Shown here: positions 5,741 to 11,802 of the stretch, one piece after another
Numbering within the stretch: the stretch's first letter is position 1
Layout: each line of letters starts with the position of its first letter
NCBI GenBank assembly: GCA_963611685.1
Contig: CAVDSU010000071.1
Span: 1-11,802, forward strand
Reading direction: 5' to 3'
Length of the DNA: 11,802 nt
DNA from: UBA1724 sp963611685
GTDB taxonomy: Bacteria > Verrucomicrobiota > Lentisphaeria > Oligosphaerales > Oligosphaeraceae
Program-made: the position numbers and the translations under genes
Notes under the pieces: model-generated
Told to the model about the DNA's origin: nothing
Seen by the model: only the letters and a program-made list of their open reading frames with translations
Databases searched by the model: none

Positions 5741-6163
5741 ATGGTCATTCTCAGCATCGGCGGAAATCTCGGAGATGTCCCGCACGCCTTCAATACGGCC
5801 CTCCAGGGACTCTCAGACGCCGGCTTTCGCGTGAAACGGGTCTCCTCCCCCCTCCGAAATCCGGCGGTGGGATGCGAGGAGGGCGCGCCAGACTTCTGGA
5901 ATTGGGCCGTCATGGGAGAGTGGGACGGCACTCCCGAGGAACTCCTCCAGACCACACAAGCCCTGGAAGTCGCCCTGGGACGCCCAAAGGAACACCCCCA
6001 TTGGCACAGCAGGACCCTCGATATCGATATCATCGCCTGCAACAACGAACGCCGAAATACCCCCATGCTCACGCTCCCACACCCCCGCTGGAAGGAACGA
6101 CCCTTCGTCACCATTCCTCTCCACGAAATCCTCCCCCCCGGAGAATTCCCCGAATTCCTCTAA
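5741..6163 (+). CDS. folK: 2-amino-4-hydroxy-6-hydroxymethyldihydropteridine pyrophosphokinase
   Basis: A 140-residue HPPK, which transfers pyrophosphate from ATP to 6-hydroxymethyl-7,8-dihydropterin in folate synthesis. The N-terminus SIGGNLGD (5-12) and the segment R91-TLDIDII (91-98) are family signatures; D94 and D96 are the magnesium ligands. N54, R81, R91, H114 and R120 fall exactly one residue before their E. coli HPPK counterparts (55, 82, 92, 115, 121), so the active site looks intact. The start ATG 5741 is 4 nt after the peptidase stop codon. The frame is open far upstream, but that part overlaps the peptidase gene. No SD is seen, so translation probably relies on coupling. The gene is strongly C+A-rich on the coding strand, with blocks such as CCCCCATTGG. 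It is the last gene of the dapL run. Confidence 0.9.
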   Translation: MVILSIGGNLGDVPHAFNTALQGLSDAGFRVKRVSSPLRNPAVGCEEGAPDFWNWAVMGEWDGTPEELLQTTQALEVALGRPKEHPHWHSRTLDIDIIACNNERRNTPMLTLPHPRWKERPFVTIPLHEILPPGEFPEFL

Positions 6164-6266
6164 AAAAAACGAAAATCCCCCGGAAAAAGTCGCCGACAAC
6201 TCTTGCCTTCCCCTAAAAATCTTCCTACGATACACGCAAGCGCAGAAGTCCAAGTCACGGGAATCC

Positions 6267-6299
6267 TTTCTTCTCCTCCCCCGGAGAAGAAAAATTTTT
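6267..6299 (+). terminator. Candidate terminator after folK
   Basis: A perfect 10-bp stem (6267-6276 with 6283-6292, arms TTTCTTCTCC/GGAGAAGAAA) has a 6-nt loop, then two A's and TTTTT (6295-6299). It lies 104 nt after the folK stop codon. The stem is half A-T and the T run is not immediately adjacent, so efficiency is uncertain. Confidence 0.55.
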
Positions 6300-6319
6300 C
6301 CTCCCTCGCTAAACAGTTT

Positions 6320-6439
6320 TAGCCGGAGAGTCTCCTTTGTATGGAGACTGTTGATTTGGAGGCTGTTGTGGTTGATTTTTTGTGTTTGGGTATTTGTTTT
6401 GTTTTTTTTGAGTTCAACCTGTTTTTTTAGGAGACGAGT
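6320..6439 (+). promoter_or_regulatory. G+T-rich leader and SD of the prepilin gene
   Basis: A 7-bp hairpin (6329-6335 with 6343-6349, AGTCTCC/GGAGACT) is followed by a stretch from about 6350 to 6412 made almost only of G and T, with T runs up to 8. AGGAGA at 6429-6434 lies 5 nt before ATG 6440 and is a strong SD. A promoter is expected in or before this leader, but I see no clear -35/-10 pair. Confidence 0.5.
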
Positions 6440-7216
6440 ATGAAGAGGGCTCACCGGTCTTTTACGCTCATTGAGTTGTTGGTGGTGATTGCGATCATTG
6501 CGATTTTGGCGTCGATGTTGTTGCCTGCGTTGTCGAAGGCGCGTGCGAAGGCCCGTTGCATCAGCTGTGTGAACAACATGAAGCAGATTGCGTTGTTCTG
6601 GGCGATGTACGTTCAGGAGTCTGACGGCAAGTGTGTTGGCACGGGTGCGGAAGTCACCTACACTGCCACCTGGGAGGGTGGTGGTGAGTATCATCCCTTC
6701 TGGCCTGGTCTGTTGATTCGGTATGCTGCTGGCAGCCTGAATGGCGAGTCATTCCGTTGCACGGTGGACGAGGAGCAGGAGTTGCACAAGTATCAGAACA
6801 AGGAGTGGCTGGAGGACGGCACTGCCAGTGGTCGTTGGGCGGCGCTTCAGTGGAGCCGGTATGGCATGAACCGTTTTGCGGACAACGTTGCTGGTGACGG
6901 CAAGTATGGCTTTGGCTTCTATGTCGACGCCATCAAGCAGCCCAGCCGTGCGTTGCTCATCGGCGAGTCCACCTGCGCCTCTGTGACCAGCCGTGGATAC
7001 TACATCACCTTCGAGAACTACTTGGCCCCCAACCAGGGTTTCTGGTTCGGCGAGTGGACGGGCATGCATGACGGCAAGGTGAACGCCATCTTCCCCGACG
7101 CGCACGTGGAGAGCATCGAGACCCACTGCGGCAACAAGTACGAGAACTACACCGAGGTACGCAACCCCTACAAGATGGTGCTGCTGGATACCTACACCTT
7201 CTACTTCGACCGGTAG
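6440..7216 (+). CDS. Prepilin-like (type II secretion/pilin-type) protein
   Basis: A 258-residue protein with a class III signal: a short basic leader MKRAHRS, then FTLIELLVVIAIIAILASML (8-27) and LPALSKARAKAR. A prepilin peptidase would cut before F8; the usual -1 glycine is replaced by S7. E12 is the conserved +5 glutamate. After the N-terminal helix comes CISCVNNMKQIALFWAMY, typical of the large PVC families of pseudopilin-like proteins. Near the C-terminus HDGKVNAIFPDAHVE carries the H-x9-DG pattern with DA in place of DG. Such proteins are thought to sit at the inner membrane or in a secretion pseudopilus; their specific role is poorly defined. SD and spacing are good. The gene ends in a strong terminator and precedes a secreted glycoside hydrolase, which it may serve. 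Confidence 0.88.
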   Translation: MKRAHRSFTLIELLVVIAIIAILASMLLPALSKARAKARCISCVNNMKQIALFWAMYVQESDGKCVGTGAEVTYTATWEGGGEYHPFWPGLLIRYAAGSLNGESFRCTVDEEQELHKYQNKEWLEDGTASGRWAALQWSRYGMNRFADNVAGDGKYGFGFYVDAIKQPSRALLIGESTCASVTSRGYYITFENYLAPNQGFWFGEWTGMHDGKVNAIFPDAHVESIETHCGNKYENYTEVRNPYKMVLLDTYTFYFDR

Positions 7217-7247
7217 GAGTTTCGAAAAAAACGTTTCTTCGTTCCTG

Positions 7248-7298
7248 GCGCGGGGGCGCCGCATTCCAGGAGGAATGCCGTGTTCCCGCGCTTTTTTT
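7248..7298 (+). terminator. Strong Rho-independent terminator after the prepilin gene
   Basis: The outer stem GCGCGGG/CCCGCGC (7248-7254 with 7285-7291) is directly followed by seven T's (7292-7298). Inside it a second perfect 7-bp stem GCATTCC/GGAATGC (7261-7267 with 7272-7278) has the loop AGGA. The SD-like AGGAGG at 7268-7273 lies within this hairpin, which argues against its use to start the next gene at GTG 7280. Confidence 0.85.
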
Positions 7299-7333
7299 GC
7301 CCTTTTGACGACCCTCTTTCCGCCTCTTGCCCC

Positions 7334-10300
7334 ATGCGCCACGCCTTTCTGCCTCTGTTGTCGTTCCTGTTTTTGACGATGTCCTTCGCGAGTCTTTGGG
7401 CGGTCCAGACCCTGGATTTGGACTTTTCCCGTGACAGGAGCGCGGTAGTGGCGAGTGTGGCGCACACTCCGGGTGCGGGCCGTGTGCAAGATGGTGCGTT
7501 GTTGGTCGGCGCGGAGGGCTTTTCGCTTCCCGCTCTGCCCCTGTTGGGTCAGAACGAGGGCACCATCCTTTTCCGGGCGCGCTTTGAGGAGCCCCGCGAG
7601 CCCCGGAATACCATGCGGACCCTGGTGACCCTGCGCACCGCCTCCCGCCTCTATGCGGGATACTACTTCTTTGGCGACAAGCGCTGGGCCTTCGTCTTTT
7701 CCGACCAGGACAAGACCTTCCGCATGGAGATGACGGACCTGCTGGAACCCGGCAGGGCCTATGACTTGGGCTTCTCCTGGGACGGACAGTGGCTGCGGCT
7801 CTTCCAGGACGGAAAGATCCTGGCGGAGACCGAGCAGCCCCTCCCGGTCGACAAGCTCACGCAAATCCATATTGGACCCTATGCGGACGGCTGGATTGGC
7901 ACCAATCCCTGGTGTGACGACACCCGTCTGGAGACCCTGAAGGTCTTCAATACCGCGCTGACTCCCCAGGAGGTGGCGAAGTTCGCGGGCGTGGAGTTCC
8001 AGCCCCTGGCGAAGACCCACCCGCAGCGGCTTTCCGTGCCGCCGCTGTCTGCGGGCGTGTCGGCCCCGGTGAACGACGGCTTGTTGTCGGAGGAGGCCTG
8101 GAAGCACGCCGCCAGCGTCCCCCGCTTGATCCAGGGAAACTATCCCCAGGAATCCGGCAGCCTCCCGGACCACCACTTCTGGCTCACCTACGACCAGGAG
8201 AACCTCTATGTCGCCTTCGATACCCATTTTCCGCCCCACCAGCCCTTCGTGGAGGGCAATCTGCGCACTCCCGAGAGTGAGCCGGAGGTCTGGGGGAGCG
8301 AGTCCGTGGAGGTCTATCTCCAGACGGACGCCGTATACCGCTTTGCCGGAAACATCGCCGGCGGATACTGCGAGGGGCGCGGCATGGACACCGCGTGGAA
8401 TGGTGCGTGGACCTACAATGTCTCCCGCTCCATGAAGATCGACGACTCCTACGTCTGGCAGGGCGAGATGACCATCCCCTGGAAGACCGTGGGGCTGGAC
8501 GGCCCGCCCGCCGGGGACCTCCGCATCAACTGCTGCCGTTCCTGGAAGCTCCCCGATTTTGAGCAGCACTCCTCCTTGGATGTGACCGGCGAGGGCTATG
8601 CGGTGGACGCCATGGTGCCGGTTTCCTTTGGTCCCGCGCCCATTCTCCAGATTCCCCTCCAGGGCAATCCCAACAATGGCGACTTTCAGCAGGAGTATCT
8701 GGTGGAGAGTGCGCAGGGCGGCAAGGTGACCTACGATCTCTCCTTGGCGAAATTGGATGGCAGCGCGTTGCCGCTCTCCATTCTCCATCGTTCCTGGAAT
8801 CTGAAGCCCGGCGAGAATGTGTCCGACAAGGCGTCGACGACCATCGGCCAGGCCGAATACGACTGCCTGATGTACACCCTGGACCAGGACGGGCAGGTGG
8901 CCACGCGCTTCCTCATCCCCTTCCGCCTGGACGAGACTCTCTTCACCATCACGCCGCTCTACCTCCAGGGAAAGATCCGCGTCACCCTCAAGGACGCTAT
9001 CCTGAACCACAAGTTCGGCAAGGACTTCCGGGGACGGCTGGTCCTGAAGAATGCCGCTGGCGAGGAGCTCAGCGCGATTGCCTCCGACAGCGTGCCGGCG
9101 GAGCTGCCCTTCGACCGCGCCTGGGCGGCAGGGAACTACCAGATTGTGCTGGAAGACGGCGAGGGCAATGCGCTGGCCTCCGAGAATGCGGAGTATCCCG
9201 GCATTGGCGAATGGGAGTCCCAGGTCTTCCCCGAGGACATCATCATTCCGCCCTTCGCCCCCATGACCTCCCAGGCGGAGGAGGGGCGCCTCGCCTGCCA
9301 GGTCTCCCTGCGGGAATACCAGTGGGACAACCGCGCGCTGCCGACGCAGTTCGTCAGCCAGGGAGTGCCGCTGCTCTCCTCCCCCGTGGAGCTCCTCCTG
9401 GACGGACACGCCGCGGCGGCCGACGAATTCCGGACCGGTCTGCAGAAGCCGCACCGCGTGGAGTTCGCGGCCGCGGGACGCGGCTACCGGAATGACGGCT
9501 GGCTGGAGTACGATGGCGTCCAGTGGAATCGCATGACCGTGTCGCCCGATGCGGGCGCGGTGGCGATTCGCTTCACGATGCCTGCCGAACAGGCGAAGTA
9601 TCTGCATGGCGCCACCACGGGCGGCGTCTGGGGCGCCAAGGCCACCCTGGCGCTTCCCGAGGGCACCACCACGGTGCGCTACTACTCCAGCATCTGGATT
9701 GGTGACGAGGAGCGCGGTCTCTGCTTCTTCTCCGAGAACCGCAAAGGCTGGACGGCCGATGCGCGGGACGCCCTCGTGGTGGAGAAGTCCGGCGACGTCG
9801 CCACCGTCACTTTCCGCATTTGCTCCGACGCCCGCAGGAATGCCCCCCTGGAGATCGGCATTGGATTCCTGGCGACGCCCATCCGGCCCTTTGCGAAGAA
9901 CTATCCCTACGATACCTTCAACTGGAGCTACGCCTCCCCCATGAACCGGGATGTTCCCATCCCCGCCCAGGATGTGGAGATCATCGACCAGCCCTACGGC
10001 GTCTATCGCGGCGATCTGGGCAGCTTCTTCGCGGATACCAACGACCGCGACGGAAACTCCTGCGCGGAGTCCTACCGAATCTCCTTTGAGCGCCAGACCA
10101 ATGGACACCACGTGCGCCCCGTCCCCTACCTCTGCGGACGCTACCTCTCCGCGAAGTATCCCGAGATGCGCGCCTTCAAGGCCGAGTGGTCCTTCCGTCC
10201 GGAACTGGCGCAGGACTACGACAACACCGGGCACTTCATCTACGACTGCTGCCCCGCCTCTCCCGCCTCCGCCTTCTTCGCCCACAAGGTCCGGACGCTC

Positions 10301-11236
10301 TTGACGCGCTTCCCGGAGATGAAGGGACTCTACTTCGACTTCGGCAATGCCCCCGAGTGCTCCAATGGGGAGCACGGCTGCCACGGTGGACAGCCGCTTT
10401 TGGCGCAGCGCGAGTTCTACCGCCGGATGTGCCTGGTGCAGATGGAGTGCGGCATCGAGAGCCCCGTCATCGTCCTGCACAATACCGACTGCGACCTCCT
10501 GCCTACCTACACCTTCGCCTCCCACCTCTTCAACGGCGAGCACATTCGCCAGGATTCCAGTCCGCTGCTCCACAACAAGAAGACCATCTTGGATACCTAC
10601 GGCATCGAGATGTTCGCCAGCGAGCTAAGCTCCCTGCCCTTCGGCATCACCAACAGCGTATATTTCCCCGTGGATACCCTGCGCCCCGAAAATGGCGGTG
10701 ACGAAGAGACCGACGACTACCAGTTCCGACTGGGAAAGGCGGAGCACGCAGCGACGCTGATCCACAACACCGTCATGTCTCCCATGCGGAATCACTACGG
10801 GATGTTCGACAAGATCATGCGCGCCTTCGCGAATTTCGGCGTCGGACAGCCCGACGAGCATTTCGTGGGATACTGGAAGAATGCGGTGCGGGTTGAGGGC
10901 GCGAAGGATATCTACGTGAGCTGCCATGTGCGGGGCGACAAGGTCCTGGCGGTGGTGGGGCACGTGGGAAAGTCCCACGACGACCAGACCTTCGATGTGG
11001 TTTTCGACTGGAATGCCCTCGGCGTCGCCAATCCCCCCTTCGAGGCAAAGGACTGCATGACTGCCCCGGATCCCGAATACCAGGAGCTCCAGGAACGACA
11101 GACGAAATTCGGCGTGCCCCCCGAACGCGCACCCCTCCGCCTGGGAGACTTCGGCAGCCAGATCCATTCCTTCCAGGGAAATACCCTCCACCTCTCCCTG
11201 GAACACCACTCCTTCGCCATCATCGAACTCCGATAA
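7334..11236 (+). CDS. Secreted multidomain glycoside hydrolase candidate (LamG, CBM9-like, DUF6067-like)
   Basis: A 1300-residue exported protein. Residues 1-23 form a signal peptide (MRHAFLPLLSFLFLTMSFASLWA, cut before V24). About 24-220 is a LamG/concanavalin-like beta sandwich ending in a VFNTALTPQEVAKF motif. About 245-435 resembles CBM9-like sugar-binding domains (NDGLLSEEAW, WGSESVEVYLQT, EMTIPW). About 440-760 is beta-rich. From about 780 the pattern matches DUF6067-type hydrolases: WIGDEERGLCFFSENRKGW (788-806), a TIM-barrel-like part with GLYFDFG (998-1004; D1002 a candidate catalytic acid) and the Cys/His motif C1009...HGCHGG (1014-1019), and NGEH (1067-1070). The end is a beta domain. 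The likely role is degrading an extracellular polysaccharide; the substrate is unknown. ATG 7334 is chosen because GTG 7280, despite an SD-like site, lies inside the preceding terminator and would spoil the signal peptide. Confidence 0.85.
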   Translation: MRHAFLPLLSFLFLTMSFASLWAVQTLDLDFSRDRSAVVASVAHTPGAGRVQDGALLVGAEGFSLPALPLLGQNEGTILFRARFEEPREPRNTMRTLVTLRTASRLYAGYYFFGDKRWAFVFSDQDKTFRMEMTDLLEPGRAYDLGFSWDGQWLRLFQDGKILAETEQPLPVDKLTQIHIGPYADGWIGTNPWCDDTRLETLKVFNTALTPQEVAKFAGVEFQPLAKTHPQRLSVPPLSAGVSAPVNDGLLSEEAWKHAASVPRLIQGNYPQESGSLPDHHFWLTYDQENLYVAFDTHFPPHQPFVEGNLRTPESEPEVWGSESVEVYLQTDAVYRFAGNIAGGYCEGRGMDTAWNGAWTYNVSRSMKIDDSYVWQGEMTIPWKTVGLDGPPAGDLRINCCRSWKLPDFEQHSSLDVTGEGYAVDAMVPVSFGPAPILQIPLQGNPNNGDFQQEYLVESAQGGKVTYDLSLAKLDGSALPLSILHRSWNLKPGENVSDKASTTIGQAEYDCLMYTLDQDGQVATRFLIPFRLDETLFTITPLYLQGKIRVTLKDAILNHKFGKDFRGRLVLKNAAGEELSAIASDSVPAELPFDRAWAAGNYQIVLEDGEGNALASENAEYPGIGEWESQVFPEDIIIPPFAPMTSQAEEGRLACQVSLREYQWDNRALPTQFVSQGVPLLSSPVELLLDGHAAAADEFRTGLQKPHRVEFAAAGRGYRNDGWLEYDGVQWNRMTVSPDAGAVAIRFTMPAEQAKYLHGATTGGVWGAKATLALPEGTTTVRYYSSIWIGDEERGLCFFSENRKGWTADARDALVVEKSGDVATVTFRICSDARRNAPLEIGIGFLATPIRPFAKNYPYDTFNWSYASPMNRDVPIPAQDVEIIDQPYGVYRGDLGSFFADTNDRDGNSCAESYRISFERQTNGHHVRPVPYLCGRYLSAKYPEMRAFKAEWSFRPELAQDYDNTGHFIYDCCPASPASAFFAHKVRTLLTRFPEMKGLYFDFGNAPECSNGEHGCHGGQPLLAQREFYRRMCLVQMECGIESPVIVLHNTDCDLLPTYTFASHLFNGEHIRQDSSPLLHNKKTILDTYGIEMFASELSSLPFGITNSVYFPVDTLRPENGGDEETDDYQFRLGKAEHAATLIHNTVMSPMRNHYGMFDKIMRAFANFGVGQPDEHFVGYWKNAVRVEGAKDIYVSCHVRGDKVLAVVGHVGKSHDDQTFDVVFDWNALGVANPPFEAKDCMTAPDPEYQELQERQTKFGVPPERAPLRLGDFGSQIHSFQGNTLHLSLEHHSFAIIELR

Positions 11237-11364
11237 GCTAGTACCTAGCAGGATAGTGGCTAGCGGCTAGTGGCTAGCCTGCAAGGTCGCTGCGCGGCCC
11301 TTCCGCCTGCCGGCGGTGCCTAATTAGGTGGTAGGGAGAAGGTAGTAGGTAGTAGGTGAAAGCG
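11237..11364. repeat. CTAG heptad array and truncated repeat unit
   Basis: One base after the hydrolase stop codon, CTAG occurs at 11238, 11245, 11260, 11267 and 11274, with ATAG at 11253, close to a 7-bp period. GCAAGGTCGC and CTTCCGCCTGCCGGCGG (11300-11316) then match the head of the repeat unit, but the core is missing. A second heptad stretch, GGTAGTA repeated at 11341-11356, follows. No gene is present. Confidence 0.7.
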
Positions 11365-11590
11365 GTGCCGCAGGCGCCCTTCCGCCTACCGGCGGTACCG
11401 ATACTGGCCCCTTAGCCACCACCCTAAAGTTTTTGGGGGGTTCGGGGGGCAGAGCCCCTCCGTCCTTTGGAGATCTTCCTGCCACTCCCCATTTTAGGGC
11501 ACGCCTTGCTTCCAAACACGCGGGGGAAAGCCGCCCCCCGTGCCCCCCGAATTAGTGGCTAGGTCCTAGTGCCTAGCGGCTAGTTGCAAG
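11365..11590. repeat. 226-bp tandem repeat, unit 1
   Basis: A complete unit. In order it has GTGCCGCAGGCGCCC, the CTTCCGCCTACCGGCGG motif (11379-11395), CCCTAAAG with a T run, a GGGGC-AGA-GCCCC hairpin, GTCCTTTGGAGATCTTCC, TTTTAGGGCACGCC and AAAGCCGCCCCCCG, then the TAG heptad array (TTAG 11552, CTAG 11559, 11566, 11573, 11580). Compared with unit 2 I see one difference over 212 bp (A at 11401, G at 11627). Non-coding; short ORFs here are repeat translations. Confidence 0.9.
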
Positions 11591-11802
11591 GTGCCGCAGG
11601 CGCCCTTCCGCCTACCGGCGGTACCGGTACTGGCCCCTTAGCCACCACCCTAAAGTTTTTGGGGGGTTCGGGGGGCAGAGCCCCTCCGTCCTTTGGAGAT
11701 CTTCCTGCCACTCCCCATTTTAGGGCACGCCTTGCTTCCAAACACGCGGGGGAAAGCCGCCCCCCGTGCCCCCCGAATTAGTGGCTAGGTCCTAGTGCCT
11801 AG
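11591..11802. repeat. 226-bp tandem repeat, unit 2 (cut by window end)
   Basis: The second tandem copy, offset exactly 226 bp from unit 1 and present for 212 bp. It ends in the heptad array (TTAG 11778, CTAG 11785, 11792, 11799), where the window stops, so more copies may follow. Confidence 0.9.

Noticed and set aside
7275..7376. 33-codon upstream ORF starting at ATG 7275
   Set aside because: The SD-like site is only 1 nt away, the ATG lies inside a terminator stem, and the product is an unremarkable Pro/Cys-rich peptide in another frame of the signal-peptide region.
6749..10573. Open frame of 1274 codons on the - strand across the prepilin and hydrolase genes
   Set aside because: It spans two well-supported + strand genes and a terminator, and its Gly/Val/Leu/Arg-rich product has no recognisable domain. 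Long antisense frames arise readily opposite GC-rich genes with G/C-ending codons.
11584..11781. Small + strand ORF across repeat unit 2
   Set aside because: It lies inside the tandem repeat, lacks an SD and has proline/glycine-rich low-complexity translation. The same DNA is non-coding in the other copies.
11365..11802. CRISPR array
   Set aside because: Units are 226 bp and adjacent, with no alternation of short repeats and unique spacers and no cas genes in the window.

Overview
The window looks like a chromosomal segment of a high-GC bacterium of the Planctomycetes-Verrucomicrobia-Lentisphaerae (PVC) group, most likely Lentisphaerota or a relative. This is inferred from three gene families: a DapL-type LL-diaminopimelate aminotransferase, a prepilin-like protein with a variant H-x9-DG C-terminal motif, and a large secreted LamG/CBM9-like/DUF6067-like glycoside hydrolase. 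No rRNA or marker gene is present to prove it. Every gene I can support lies on the + strand.

Layout. Positions 1-992 are A+T-richer. They hold two candidate RNA hairpins (one terminator-like), a possible 39-codon ORF, a small three-helix membrane protein and a small zinc-ribbon protein, the latter two with clear Shine-Dalgarno (SD) sites. Positions 993-1321 are G+T-rich, non-coding and full of short direct repeats. A SEC-C zinc-motif protein follows (1322-2209), then a 558-bp repeat block (2210-2767). Next comes a compact gene run: dapL, a LipM/LplA-like acyltransferase, a 90-aa conserved-looking protein overlapping it, a membrane metallopeptidase-like protein and folK (2768-6163), closed by a hairpin. 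A prepilin-like gene (6440-7216) ends in a textbook terminator. A 1300-aa secreted glycoside hydrolase candidate (7334-11236) is followed by a second repeat block running off the window end, with two tandem copies of a 226-bp unit.

How the genes work together. dapL (lysine/peptidoglycan precursor), the lipoyl/octanoyl transfer enzyme and folK (folate) are housekeeping functions packed as a probable operon. The prepilin-like protein and the glycoside hydrolase probably serve extracellular polysaccharide use, a pairing common in this phylum. The first small genes have no assignable role.

The most unusual signals are non-coding. (1) A repeat family contains arrays of nTAG/CTAG at 7-bp period, which by arithmetic place stop codons in all six frames and begin directly at or after gene stop codons. 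(2) Several genes show a G-rich to C-rich shift along the coding strand from start to end. (3) dapL, the peptidase gene and the hydrolase gene have SD-less, pyrimidine-rich leaders, whereas the small genes and the prepilin gene use strong SD sites. I found no convincing new defence or mobile system.
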